A DNA stretch of 64,000 nucleotides from Rikenella sp031551865 (GCA_031551865.1 JAVBMY010000001.1:124001-188000); one strand, 5' to 3'. Counted from the stretch's first letter, positions 41,239 through 50,199 are shown. Notes: generated from the letters alone by a model not told the origin. Program-made: numbers and translations.

Positions 41239-42570
41239 ATGACAGAAAAACTGTACGATATATTCCTCGCCGCACGCCGCATCACCACCGACAGCCGCTC
41301 GGCCGCCGGGCAGCTCTTTTTCGGACTGAAGGGCGGCCGTTTCGACGGCAGCGAATTCGCCCCGCAGGCACTCGCGGGCGACGCTGTATGCGCTGTAGTG
41401 TCCAAAGAATGGCTCGGGCTGCAACCCGAAGCGGTCCGGCATGACCCGCGTTATTTCTCCGTCCCCGACACCCTTCTCGCCTTACAGGAACTCGCCGCCT
41501 GGCATCGCCGCGAACTCGGCCGTAAGCAACGTGAAGCCGGACGCGACGGCGGATTCCCCGTGATCGCCCTGACCGGCACCAACGGCAAAACCACCACCAA
41601 AGAGTTGCTCACGCGCGTGCTTGGCCTGGCGGGCCGCGTCACGGCCACCGAAGGCAACCTCAACAACCACATCGGCGTGCCGCTCACCCTGCTCTCTATG
41701 ACCGAAATCACAGAGATCGGTATCGTCGAAATGGGTGCCAACCACGTGGGTGAGATCGCGCGCCTGTGCGAGATCGCCGCACCCGACTACGGGCTGATCA
41801 CCAACATCGGCCGCGCCCACCTCGAAGGCTTCGGCTCGGAACAAGGCGTTCGCCGCGCCAAAGGCGAACTCTACGACTGGCTCGAAACCCACGGTGGCAG
41901 AGCCTTCTATAACGCCGACGACCCGGTGCTGAACGAAATGATCGCCGACCGACCCCGCCTGGCGGGCATCCCCTACGAACCGCTCGACGGCTACACCTCG
42001 GCCAACGGCATGCTCACACTGCGCCGCGAGGGGCGCGAATATCCCACACAGATGAGCGGCCTTTACAACCGCTTCAATGCCTCGGCGGCCTTTCATATCG
42101 GGTTGCGGTTCGGGATCGCCCCCGAAGACATGCTCCGGACGATAGGCGAATACCGCCCCGACAACTCGCGCTCGCAGGTGCTGGCCGGACAGCGCGGCAA
42201 TACCCTCTACCTCGACGCCTACAACGCCAATCCGTCGAGCATGGCCGCATCTTTGGAACACTTTTTGTCGTTACAGGTTTCACCGAAAGCGATCATCCTG
42301 GGCGATATGATGGAGCTCGGCGAATACGCGGCGGCCGAACACCGCGCCATTGTCGGACAACTACAAAAGGAAACGAGCACCAGCAAGATTTTTCTGGTCG
42401 GGGCAAATTTTACCGCAGTAGCAGCCCACCTGCAGGACGCCGACATCGACGTATTCTCCAACACGTCCGCCTTGGCCGTTTACCTGGAAAAGCATTCGTT
42501 GGAACACTGGCATATATTGATAAAAGGGTCGCGGGGCATGGCTTTGGAGCAATTACTGGAGGTGCTGTAG
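41239..42570 (+). CDS. murF: UDP-MurNAc-tripeptide--D-Ala-D-Ala ligase
   Basis: Adds D-Ala-D-Ala to the UDP-MurNAc tripeptide, the last cytoplasmic step of the peptidoglycan precursor. The 443 residues have the normal three-domain Mur layout. The N-terminal substrate domain has ITTDSRSAAGQLFFGLKG. The central ATP domain has the P-loop ALTGTNGKTTTKE and EGNLNNHIGVP. The C-terminal domain has LDAYNANPSSM. The ATG at 41239 is 13 nt past the terminator hairpin. It stands apart from the rest of the mur/fts genes. Confidence 0.95.
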   Translation: MTEKLYDIFLAARRITTDSRSAAGQLFFGLKGGRFDGSEFAPQALAGDAVCAVVSKEWLGLQPEAVRHDPRYFSVPDTLLALQELAAWHRRELGRKQREAGRDGGFPVIALTGTNGKTTTKELLTRVLGLAGRVTATEGNLNNHIGVPLTLLSMTEITEIGIVEMGANHVGEIARLCEIAAPDYGLITNIGRAHLEGFGSEQGVRRAKGELYDWLETHGGRAFYNADDPVLNEMIADRPRLAGIPYEPLDGYTSANGMLTLRREGREYPTQMSGLYNRFNASAAFHIGLRFGIAPEDMLRTIGEYRPDNSRSQVLAGQRGNTLYLDAYNANPSSMAASLEHFLSLQVSPKAIILGDMMELGEYAAAEHRAIVGQLQKETSTSKIFLVGANFTAVAAHLQDADIDVFSNTSALAVYLEKHSLEHWHILIKGSRGMALEQLLEVL

Positions 42571-42599
42571 GCGTGAGCCGTCCGGCACGAAAGAATCCG

Positions 42600-42720
42600 C
42601 CCGGGCCCAGCCCGGAGAACTCGCGCCCCCCACACACACCCTCGGGGTGAGCGTGTCGAGTCGTGTGTTCCGCGACTCCCGTCGCTACACGCCACGGCCG
42701 CAAAGCCCGGAACGGAGCGG
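42600..42720 (+). repeat. family A hairpin repeat
   Basis: GGAGAACTCGCGCC, then inverted sequence around CCCTCGGGGTG, then CCGCGACTCCCGTCGCTACAC and CGGCCGCAAAGCCCGG, closely matching the unit at 25656-25755. Confidence 0.55.
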
Positions 42721-42778
42721 GCCTGCTTCGCTTCGCAGGCCGCACATTACACCCCTTGCAAAACGCCCCGAGAATCAG

Positions 42779-42786
42779 TATATTTG
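42779..42786 (+). promoter_or_regulatory. -7 box TATATTTG
   Basis: A consensus -7 element with a TTG about 21 nt further upstream, 80 nt before the ATG at 42867. Confidence 0.6.
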
Positions 42787-42866
42787 AAGGTGCGGCAATC
42801 CTGCCGTCACATACGACCCAAGCTATCAACCTGCGGAAACCACCTCCGCAACAACACACCAGCGCC

Positions 42867-43727
42867 ATGATTTACAACAACCTCGAACTGGAAATCCGCC
42901 GCGTACTGGCGCTCATCGAGCGCTGGCGCGAGTTCGGCAGCCTCCCGGCCATCGAAAAAGAGATCGCCCTGGGGCGCCTGCAAAACATATACCTCAACCT
43001 GCTGAACACTCCCGGCGAGGCAATATCCGAGTCCACCGCCAAACTCCTGGCCGACGTACCGGACGCCGCCCCATTGCAGGAAGCCGACGGCGAAACGGTC
43101 TCCGGCGCCTACGCGCCCGGTGACGAGTCATTCGAAGCCGCGGCCGAACCTGAAAAGCCCAAAGCCGACGACGACGGCGATTTCGCCGCCTGCCCGGCTC
43201 CTGAAGAAGAACAAGCCAGCGGGCACGCCTCGGAAAGCCACATGCAGCAGGAATACGGATCGCACGACACCGCCGCCCCCTGCCCCGGACCGGACGGAGA
43301 ACTTGCCAGCGGGCACGCCGCAGAAACCCACATGCAACAGGAATACGGATCGCACGACACCACCGGGCCGGACACCGCGCCAGTCAATCTACCCGCCGGG
43401 GAAGAAGTGCTCTCCGAAGACAACAGTGACGACAACCTTCCCCCGGCCGACGACAAAGCGCCCGAACCGCCCGTCGCCCGCGCCTCCGGTCCGCAGCGTG
43501 AAAAATACTACATCCTGGGCATTGAGATCAGCGAATACGGCCGCCACGAAATTATCGACACCCTGTTCCGCGGCGACGTCGCCCTCTTCGAGTCCGAATG
43601 CGAGACCATCAACGAGATGCGATCGCTCGAAGATGCCCTGGTCTACATCGGGCAGCATCACCGCTGGATCCCCGAGAATGCCGCCACCATCAAATTCATC
43701 GACCTGCTCGAAAAGCGGTTCAATTAA
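42867..43727 (+). CDS. hypothetical protein with two 30-residue repeats
   Basis: A 286-residue cytosolic protein. Residues 1-55 are a helical domain (LELEIRRVLALIERWREFG). Residues 60-210 are acidic and low in order. They contain two copies of a 30-residue unit whose conserved core reads ASGHAsEsHMQQEYGSHDT. Residues about 213-286 form a compact domain (YYILGIEISEYGRHEIIDT, ending TIKFIDLLEKRF). I do not recognise either end domain. The gene precedes rsmI by 17 nt, so the two are likely co-transcribed. The His-containing repeats might bind metal or a partner; that is speculation. Confidence 0.72.
   Translation: MIYNNLELEIRRVLALIERWREFGSLPAIEKEIALGRLQNIYLNLLNTPGEAISESTAKLLADVPDAAPLQEADGETVSGAYAPGDESFEAAAEPEKPKADDDGDFAACPAPEEEQASGHASESHMQQEYGSHDTAAPCPGPDGELASGHAAETHMQQEYGSHDTTGPDTAPVNLPAGEEVLSEDNSDDNLPPADDKAPEPPVARASGPQREKYYILGIEISEYGRHEIIDTLFRGDVALFESECETINEMRSLEDALVYIGQHHRWIPENAATIKFIDLLEKRFN
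43215..43361 (+). repeat. in-frame 90-bp tandem duplication
   Basis: Two copies of a 57-nt stretch start at 43215 and 43305, 90 nt apart, with only a few differences. They encode the repeated ASGHA...GSHDT unit of the hypothetical protein. Confidence 0.85.
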
Positions 43728-43744
43728 CCCGCGCTCCCCGGACC

Positions 43745-44419
43745 GTGTCAAAACTCTGTGTCATACCCACCCCCATCGGGAACCTTGAGGACATCACCCT
43801 GCGGGCTCAACGCCTGCTGGGGGAGGCCGACTACATCGTAGCCGAGGACACCCGCACCAGTTCGGTCCTGCTCAAGCACCTCGGCATCAGCAAACCGATG
43901 GGCTCGTTCCATAAATTCAACGAACACGGCACGGTCGACGCCGTCGTGGCCCGCATGGAACGCGGCGAGACCGTGGCGCTGATCTCCGACGCCGGAACCC
44001 CGGGCATCTCCGACCCCGGCTACCTGCTCGTGCACCGCGCCGTCGAGCGTGGCATCGCCGTCGAAGTGCTGCCCGGCCCCACGGCTTTCGTCCCGGCGCT
44101 CGTGGCAAGCGGCCTGCCCTGCGACCGTTTCGTCTTCGAAGGGTTCCTCCCCCAGAAAAAAGGACGCCAGACCCGCGTGAGAGAATTGGCCTCGGAGACA
44201 CGTACTGTCGTGCTTTATGAATCTCCCCACCGCCTCGTAAAATGCCTCGAACAAATGGCCGAAGCGTGCGGCGGCGACCGCCCCGCCTCGGTGAGCCGCG
44301 AGATCTCCAAGAAATTCGAGCAGACCGTCCGCGGCACCCTCGCGGAACTGGCCGCACACTTCACCGCCCAACCACCCCGCGGCGAAATCGTGGTGGTGGT
44401 GGGCGGAGCCGGGAAGTGA
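43745..44419 (+). CDS. rsmI: 16S rRNA 2'-O-methyltransferase RsmI
   Basis: Methylates the ribose of C1402 in 16S rRNA. Starting at GTG 43745 it has 224 residues, with the family start KLCVIPTPIGNLEDITLRA, the AEDTRTSSVLLKHL segment and the SAM-site motif LISDAGTPGISDPG, plus YESPHRL later. Longer open starts overlap the upstream gene and are rejected. It lacks the extra C-terminal domain of the longer E. coli form, as is common in Bacteroidota. Confidence 0.93.
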   Translation: MSKLCVIPTPIGNLEDITLRAQRLLGEADYIVAEDTRTSSVLLKHLGISKPMGSFHKFNEHGTVDAVVARMERGETVALISDAGTPGISDPGYLLVHRAVERGIAVEVLPGPTAFVPALVASGLPCDRFVFEGFLPQKKGRQTRVRELASETRTVVLYESPHRLVKCLEQMAEACGGDRPASVSREISKKFEQTVRGTLAELAAHFTAQPPRGEIVVVVGGAGK

Positions 44420-44460
44420 AGCAGCGGACGCCCCCTGCCCCCAATCGCGCGAGCGACGCA

Positions 44461-44528
44461 GTAACCGAGTGCAATCAAGTTTACTTGGATTGCCGAGGTA
44501 CAAGGAGCAAGAGGCCCGAGGACTCAAC
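44461..44528 (+). repeat. family B repeat
   Basis: Hairpin GCAATCAAGTTTACTTGGATTGC, then GAGGTACAAGGAGCAAGAGGCC and GACTCAAC. The CAAGT/ACTTG stem replaces CGAAC/GTTCG of other copies, keeping pairing. It lies in the 283-nt gap between rsmI and the DUF389 gene. Confidence 0.75.
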
Positions 44529-44702
44529 GCACGAAGGAGTACCCGCTTGACTGACGCCAGAGAAAAGCAGGTCTGCCTAACGGCAGGCCACACGACTCCG
44601 AACCTGCAATTTTCTCTTGTCCTAACCCGCCCGAGCCTTTTCCCGAAAACAATACCGGATTTGCCGCCCGAACCCGACCAGATTACCCCTGCCCGAAGCT
44701 TT

Positions 44703-46121
44703 ATGGACAACCAACCACTCTTACCCCCCGAAAACACCGAAACCCGGGAACCCGACAAAAACCCCTCGCTGTGGAGCAGTTTCAAACGCTTCCTGCGCGA
44801 ACGCTTCAATCTCGACGACGACAAAGCCTCGGAAGACGAGATCCGCGACAACATCCGCAAAGGCGTCGACCTGAAAGGCGCCAACCTTTGGATCCTGGTC
44901 TGCGCCATCATCCTCGCCTCGATCGGGCTGAACGTCAACTCGGTGGCCGTGATCATCGGGGCCATGCTCATTTCGCCGCTCATGGGCCCCATCATGGGCA
45001 TCGGGTTGGCGCTCGGCGTGAGCAACTTCGAGCTTATGAAACGCTCGTTCAAGAACCTCGGCTGGGCAGCGCTGATGGGATTGCTCACCTCGACCCTCTA
45101 CTTCGCCGTCAGCCCCCTGAGCGCCGCCCAAAGCGAAATCCTCGCCCGCACCACCCCCACCATCTGGGACGTGCTGATCGCCCTGTTCGGCGGCCTGGCC
45201 GGGATCATCGCCCAGACCCGCCGCGACCGTATCACCACTGTCATCCCCGGCGTAGCCATCGCCACCGCCCTGATGCCCCCGCTCTGTACCGCCGGCTACG
45301 GACTCGCCATCGGCAACATGAGCTATTTCGTCGGCGCCTTCTACCTTTTTTTCATCAATGCCGTATTCATTGCGTTGGCTGCCTTTGCGGTCGTGCGCTT
45401 TATGGGCTTCCGCAAGGTCGAGCTCGTCGACCCGCGCAAAGCCCGGCACGCCCGCAACCTGATGACCCTGACCGTGGTGCTGACCGTGGTGCCCAGCATC
45501 TTCATGGCTTACGACATTGTGCAGCGCACCATTTTCGAGAACAATGCCAACCGCTTCATCAAAGAAGTGCTCGTCTTCGAGCGGACCGAAGTGGTCGGCA
45601 AAACCATAAAATACGAATCCAAGAACCACAAACCCTCGCAAATCGAAGTATGGTTGGTCGGCACGCCCGTATCGGACGATGCCCTGGCGCTGGCCCGCAA
45701 CCAACTGGGTGCCTACGGGTTGACCAGCACCGAACTCACCGTCAGGCAGGCCGCCGGGTCGGCCGGGGTCGACAGCCGCAGCCTGCAGCACCTGCTGACC
45801 GCCAACCTCTCGATCCTCGACGAAAAGAACCGCGAGATCACCCAATTACGCGCCATCGCCCGGCGCCACGACTTCGAAAGCATCCCCTCGCGCGACATCC
45901 TGCACGAAATGCGTGCACTCTGGGGTTACGACGTCTGCGATTTCGGCCTTTCGCGCACCGAGCGCCTTGACTCGGCCGGGCATGTGCAGGACACCCTGCT
46001 GATGTGCAGCCTGCAACTGCGCGAAGGCACCGCACCGCTGACCGCCGCCCAGCGCGAAGCCCTGACTGTGTGGCTCGCCGCCCGTACCAAAACCCCGAAC
46101 GTGAAACTGATCGTCGAATAA
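44703..46121 (+). CDS. DUF389 family membrane protein
   Basis: A 472-residue inner-membrane protein. After an acidic cytoplasmic N-terminus (1-55) come six or so helices between 65 and 290, with the family motifs VAVIIGAMLISPLMGPIMGIGLALG and PGVAIATALMPPLCTAGYGLA, which match the TIGR00341/DUF389 group. The C-terminal 170 residues are soluble, with two possible BON-like or ferredoxin-like folds. Function in bacteria is not settled. A 26-bp GC palindrome follows as the likely terminator. Confidence 0.88.
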   Translation: MDNQPLLPPENTETREPDKNPSLWSSFKRFLRERFNLDDDKASEDEIRDNIRKGVDLKGANLWILVCAIILASIGLNVNSVAVIIGAMLISPLMGPIMGIGLALGVSNFELMKRSFKNLGWAALMGLLTSTLYFAVSPLSAAQSEILARTTPTIWDVLIALFGGLAGIIAQTRRDRITTVIPGVAIATALMPPLCTAGYGLAIGNMSYFVGAFYLFFINAVFIALAAFAVVRFMGFRKVELVDPRKARHARNLMTLTVVLTVVPSIFMAYDIVQRTIFENNANRFIKEVLVFERTEVVGKTIKYESKNHKPSQIEVWLVGTPVSDDALALARNQLGAYGLTSTELTVRQAAGSAGVDSRSLQHLLTANLSILDEKNREITQLRAIARRHDFESIPSRDILHEMRALWGYDVCDFGLSRTERLDSAGHVQDTLLMCSLQLREGTAPLTAAQREALTVWLAARTKTPNVKLIVE

Positions 46122-46172
46122 ATCATGGCGACCATACACTCATTTACCACAACAAAATACCAGCCTTAATTT

Positions 46173-46198
46173 CGCCCCTGCCCCCGGGGGCAGGGGCG
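46173..46198. terminator. perfect 26-bp GC palindrome
   Basis: CGCCCCTGCCCCC and its exact complement, with no spacer, 51 nt after the DUF389 stop. There is no T run, so terminator activity is uncertain. Confidence 0.45.
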
Positions 46199-46273
46199 CG
46201 GAGTTTGCTTCGTGCCCGCCGCTGTGGCTTCGCAACCCGACCAGCCGGCTATACACTGTCAACGAAAAAAGCT

Positions 46274-47515
46274 ATGCCCGTCACCGATCAAGCCCTTACC
46301 CTTTCGCAGATGCAGGAGCGCATCCGCGCCGCCGTCGAAGAGAATGCGGGCGGGGCGCAATGGGTCGTGGCCGAGATCAGCGAGATGAAAGTCAACTTCT
46401 CGGGGCACTGCTACCTCGAACTCACCGAGCGCGACCCGGCGGGCAAAGCCCCCGTGGCGCAGGCCCGCGCCACGATCTGGGTCAATAAATACAAGCTCAT
46501 CGCCCGCTACTTCCGCACCGTCACCGGCTCCGACCTGGCCTCCGGGATGAAAGTGATGCTGCTCTGCACGCCCGCCTATCATCCCGTCTACGGGTTGAGC
46601 CTCTCGGTGAGCGACATCGACCCTGCCTACACCCTCGGCGAAACCGAACTGCAGCGGCAGCAGACCATCGCCCGCCTGCGCGAAGAAGGGGTCTTCGACA
46701 TGAACCGCGAATGTACCGACCTGACGCTGGTGCCACAACGACTGGCGGTGGTATCGTCGCCGCAGGCCGCCGGGTTCCAGGATTTCTGCCGGGAGATCGG
46801 CGCCTCGCCGTTCCTGTTCGAGATCGAATTGTTCGCCGCTGCCATGCAGGGCACGCAGGCCGAAGGCGACATCATCGCCGCGCTCGAAGCCATCGCCGGG
46901 CGCGAAGAGGAGTTCGACGCCGTGGCGCTGATCCGCGGCGGCGGCTCGCAGGGCGACCTCGGAGGGTTCGACAGCTACCTGCTCTGCGCACACATCGCCC
47001 AGTTTCCGTTGCCGGTGGTCACGGGCATCGGCCATGACAAAGATGTCAGCGTAGCCGACCTGGTAGCCCATACGTCGCTCAAAACCCCGACCGCCGTGGC
47101 CGGGTTCTTTGTCGACCGCGCCGCCGAAGTGTGGGCGGTGATCGGCGGGTTAGAGGGCGAAATTATAGAGAGCGCCCGCCGTACGCTCGTGCAAGAGGGC
47201 TTGCGGATCGAGAACGCTTCGCGGTTGCTTGCTTCGCGCGCGCAGGCGGCACTGAACCTGAACCGCATCGAACTCCTCGGCGAACAGGTGCGCACCGCTG
47301 CCCGGGCGGCAATCGAGCGCCGCACCGCACAGGTCGAGCTGCTCGGGGCCCGGGTCGAGGGACTCAGCCCGCGGCGCATCCTCGAACGGGGGTATGCTTT
47401 TGTGCGCGGGGTTCGGAGCATAGCCGACGCCCCGGTGGGTTCGGCCATCACGGTCGAACTGGCCGACGGCCGCCTCGGTGCCGAAGTGACCAGCATAGAA
47501 GAATTGGCACGATAA
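46274..47515 (+). CDS. xseA: exodeoxyribonuclease VII large subunit
   Basis: Catalytic subunit of the nuclease that degrades single-stranded DNA from both ends. The 413 residues start with an OB-fold domain (WVVAEISEMKVNFSGHCYLEL). The catalytic domain has LAVVSSPQAAGFQDF, ALIRGGGSQGDLGGFDSY and PVVTGIGHDKDVSVADLVAHTSLKTPTA in short blocks, then a coiled helical region and a C-terminal beta segment with GYAFVRG. The ATG at 46274 is used. Its partner xseB lies 1.3 kb downstream, beyond a repeat block and an SDR gene. Confidence 0.95.
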   Translation: MPVTDQALTLSQMQERIRAAVEENAGGAQWVVAEISEMKVNFSGHCYLELTERDPAGKAPVAQARATIWVNKYKLIARYFRTVTGSDLASGMKVMLLCTPAYHPVYGLSLSVSDIDPAYTLGETELQRQQTIARLREEGVFDMNRECTDLTLVPQRLAVVSSPQAAGFQDFCREIGASPFLFEIELFAAAMQGTQAEGDIIAALEAIAGREEEFDAVALIRGGGSQGDLGGFDSYLLCAHIAQFPLPVVTGIGHDKDVSVADLVAHTSLKTPTAVAGFFVDRAAEVWAVIGGLEGEIIESARRTLVQEGLRIENASRLLASRAQAALNLNRIELLGEQVRTAARAAIERRTAQVELLGARVEGLSPRRILERGYAFVRGVRSIADAPVGSAITVELADGRLGAEVTSIEELAR

Positions 47516-47599
47516 GCCTTGAGCCGGCATAGCGAAGAAGCCGGCCACGCTTCTTCAAATGGGACACGTCCGATGCACCCCTGCGCACGAAGCCGGGTG

Positions 47600-47798
47600 C
47601 TCTCGGAGAAATGGTCGCCCCAGCCGCCCCCTCCGGCAGCACGGCTGACGCCCGAAACGGGGGCAATCGGGCCAAACCCGAAGTACCCGGGCAAACGAGA
47701 CGAAAAAGCCACGAAGCGCAGGCTCAATGCGTCGCTGGCCGGGACGCATTGAGCCGTACCGGAGAAATACGGCCACTTCGCGACCGCCAATAAACCTT
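47600..47798 (+). repeat. family B and A repeats after xseA
   Basis: GGAGAAATGGTCGCC (47609), a degraded B repeat (GGGCAATCGGGCCAAACCCG at 47661, then AAAAGCCACGAAGCG), a GGCTCAATGCGT/ACGCATTGAGCC hairpin (47721-47754), and an A unit GGAGAAATACGGCC (47761). With the MITE-like element that follows, this fills the 501-nt gap. Confidence 0.6.
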
Positions 47799-47989
47799 AG
47801 TGTTTATCCGCTATAACACCTGCTGTGTCTGATCCTCTGATTTCGGGAAGGGGCTTTTGTATTTACCCGGGTCGCGAGGCGATCCCGGCAGTCCGTCGCC
47901 GCCCCACGCGGCGGTCTGTACCCGCCCTGCGGCTCGTTTACGCCCGTCGCCGACGGCGGACAGAAGGGATGTTGCTGCGGATAAGCATA
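47799..47989 (-). mobile_element. MITE-like element C, copy 2 (inverted)
   Basis: About 191 bp between TGTTTATCCGC (47801) and GCGGATAAGCA (47977). Its interior matches copy 1 only when read on the minus strand (CGACGGGCGTAAACGAGCC, CCGCCGCGTGG, GCCGGGATCGC, CCCGGGTAAAT). The possible target duplication TAAACCTT/TAAATCTT flanks it. It ends 27 nt before the SDR start. Confidence 0.7.
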
Positions 47990-48016
47990 TAAATCTTTCC
48001 ATTGAATAAACAGACA

Positions 48017-48766
48017 ATGACCACTCAACCCATAATCCGCCGCGCCGTCGTGGTTGGCGCCACTTCGGGCATCGGCCGGGCTGTCGCTTTACAACTGGGC
48101 GCCCAAGGCTGGCGCGTGGGCATTACCGGGCGCCGCACCGGGCTGCTCGACACGCTAAAAGCCTGGAATCCGGAGGCCTTCCTTCCCGCGACGCTCGACG
48201 TGACCGCCCCGGTCGCTGAATTGGGTGCGGGGCTCGATGCGCTGGCCGCACGGCTGGGGGGCATCGACCTGCTCGTCCTTGCGGCCGGATGGGGCGACGA
48301 AAACCCCGCCCTCGACCCTGAGACCGAACACCGAACCATTGAGGTGAACGTCACAGGGTTTACCTTTGTGGCCGGATGGGTGTTCCGCTATTTCGCGGCA
48401 CAGGGTCACGGGCACCTGGTTACGATCAGCTCGGTGGCCGGGCTGCGCGGCAGCAGCGAAGCGCCCGCCTACAACGCCACCAAAGCCTACCAGATCAACT
48501 ACCTGGAAGCCCTGCGCCAGAAAGCCGCCAAACTGCGCCACTCTTCCGGCCGGGAGATCCTCACCACGGACATACGTCCGGGTTTTGTGGACACCGCCAT
48601 GGCCAAGGGGGAGGGGCTTTTCTGGGTGGCGCCGCCCGAAAAAGCGGCGCAACAGATCATACGGGCCATCTCCCGCCGGCGGAAGGTAGCCTATGTAACC
48701 CGGCGCTGGAGCCTGGTCGGTTGGTTTCTGAAAAGGGTCCCGCGCTGGCTCTACGACAAAATGTAA
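48017..48766 (+). CDS. short-chain dehydrogenase/reductase
   Basis: A 249-residue NAD(P)-dependent oxidoreductase. The coenzyme motif VVVGATSGIGRAVALQL, the catalytic Ser in TISSVAG and the YNATKAY catalytic Tyr and Lys are all present, so it should be active. The substrate is unknown. It lies between xseA and xseB and ends 35 nt before xseB, so it probably shares a transcript with xseB. An in-frame TTG at 48002 could extend it by five residues; the ATG at 48017 is preferred. Confidence 0.88.
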   Translation: MTTQPIIRRAVVVGATSGIGRAVALQLGAQGWRVGITGRRTGLLDTLKAWNPEAFLPATLDVTAPVAELGAGLDALAARLGGIDLLVLAAGWGDENPALDPETEHRTIEVNVTGFTFVAGWVFRYFAAQGHGHLVTISSVAGLRGSSEAPAYNATKAYQINYLEALRQKAAKLRHSSGREILTTDIRPGFVDTAMAKGEGLFWVAPPEKAAQQIIRAISRRRKVAYVTRRWSLVGWFLKRVPRWLYDKM

Positions 48767-48801
48767 TGTGATAATTCTTCCGGTTTCGGAACTGCACGAT
48801 T

Positions 48802-49011
48802 ATGGAAAAGAAAAAGATAAGCTACGCCGAAGCGATCGCCGAGGTCGAAGAGATCCTAAGCAAGATGAACGGCCCGGGGCTCGACGTCGACCAGCTCGCG
48901 TCGTACGTCGAACGCGCCACCGAACTGCTCGGCCTCTGCAAGGAAAAACTACTGAAAGCCCAGCAGCAAGTCGAAAAAGTGCTCGACAGCACCGGCAAAT
49001 CCGCGAAATAA
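48802..49011 (+). CDS. xseB: exodeoxyribonuclease VII small subunit
   Basis: A 69-residue all-helical protein that binds and controls the XseA subunit. The family pattern ISYAEAIAEVEEILSKMNGPGLDVDQLASYVERA in two helices and the final KVLD segment are clear. It is encoded 35 nt after the SDR gene rather than next to xseA. Confidence 0.92.
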   Translation: MEKKKISYAEAIAEVEEILSKMNGPGLDVDQLASYVERATELLGLCKEKLLKAQQQVEKVLDSTGKSAK

Positions 49012-49128
49012 ATACGACCTTTGCAGCAACCCGGCAAACAGCCTCTGCCTGGGAAGGTTGCTCCCGAAGCCCCGGGCAAATCATGCCGTTCTTCCCTGCA
49101 AAACAACCCTGTTCACTGCAGGAGATAA

Positions 49129-49312
49129 ACTATTTACCGCTATGGCTATGGTTCCTCCTTTGTCATCGTGGGCGACGGGCGGGTCACCAGCCGCAGGCGG
49201 GCGTTTACCACCCGCGGGACGGCCGGGATCGCTCGCACAACCCGGGTAAATGACACAAACAACCCCTGAAAAAAGATCAGATGAAAGGGGATATTATTGC
49301 GGATAAGCATTA
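49129..49312 (+). mobile_element. MITE-like element C, copy 3
   Basis: The right end TTGCGGATAAGCATT (49298-49312) is intact; the left end is worn (TATTTACCGC at 49131). The interior shares GGCGACGGGCG, GCCGGGATCGC and CCCGGGTAAAT with the other copies, same orientation as copy 1. It takes up most of the 324-nt gap and ends 24 nt before nadE. Confidence 0.65.
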
Positions 49313-49335
49313 AAAGATAACCACACACCCGCCCC

Positions 49336-50172
49336 ATGAAACCAGTCGATCCCCGGCAAGCCCACTTCACCATCATCCGCAGCCTGCGCAACTACTTCGC
49401 GTCGGCCGGGGCCACACAGGCCGTGGTGGCGATGTCGGGCGGCATCGACTCGGCAGTGGTGCTGGCGCTGGCGGTCGAAGCGTTGGGGCCCGGCAACGTG
49501 CGGGCGCTGATGCTCCCCTCGCGCTACTCGTCGGGGCATTCGGTCGACGACTCCGTAGAAATGAACCGGAGGCTCGGTATCCGTGGCGACATCGCCGGGA
49601 TCGAGCCCGTGTTCGCCGCCGCCCTCGCCGCCCTCGGGCCCGTGCTCGACGGTACCCCCCACTGCGCCCTGGCCGAAGAGAATATCCAGTCGCGTATCCG
49701 CTGCATGATGACCATGGCCCTGGCCAACGCCACCGGAGCCCTGATGCTCAACACCTCGAACAAGAGCGAGATCATGGTCGGCTACGGCACCCTCTACGGC
49801 GACACCTCGGGCGCCCTGAGCGTGATCGGCGGGCTCTACAAGACCGAAGTCTACGCCCTCGCCCGCGAGATCAACGATAACGGCCTGGAAACCCCGAACG
49901 GGATACTCCGACAGCCCATTCCGCAGCCCATCGTCGACAAGGCCCCCTCGGCCGAACTGCGCCCAGGCCAGTTCGACCACCAGTCGTTGCCCGAATACGA
50001 CCTGCTCGACCCCATTCTCTACGAACTGGTCGAGAACGGCGTCCCGGCCGCCGAACTGGCCGCCCGGGGCACATTCCCGGCCGCCACGGTCGAAAAAGTG
50101 GCGCGTTTGCACGCCGGGTCAGCCTTCAAGCGGGCCCAGTTGCCCCCTGCCATCCCCATCGAACGCGAATAG
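49336..50172 (+). CDS. nadE: NAD+ synthetase, ammonia-dependent type
   Basis: Last step of NAD synthesis: amidates nicotinic acid adenine dinucleotide. The 278 residues carry the PP-loop VVAMSGGIDSAVVLALA and the conserved NTSNKSEIMVGYGTLYGD. No N-terminal nitrilase-type glutaminase domain is present, so ammonia is the likely direct nitrogen donor. It is transcribed alone, with element C directly upstream and a family G element downstream. Confidence 0.93.
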   Translation: MKPVDPRQAHFTIIRSLRNYFASAGATQAVVAMSGGIDSAVVLALAVEALGPGNVRALMLPSRYSSGHSVDDSVEMNRRLGIRGDIAGIEPVFAAALAALGPVLDGTPHCALAEENIQSRIRCMMTMALANATGALMLNTSNKSEIMVGYGTLYGDTSGALSVIGGLYKTEVYALAREINDNGLETPNGILRQPIPQPIVDKAPSAELRPGQFDHQSLPEYDLLDPILYELVENGVPAAELAARGTFPAATVEKVARLHAGSAFKRAQLPPAIPIERE

Positions 50173-50199
50173 AAAATACACTTCAAATTAACACACCTC

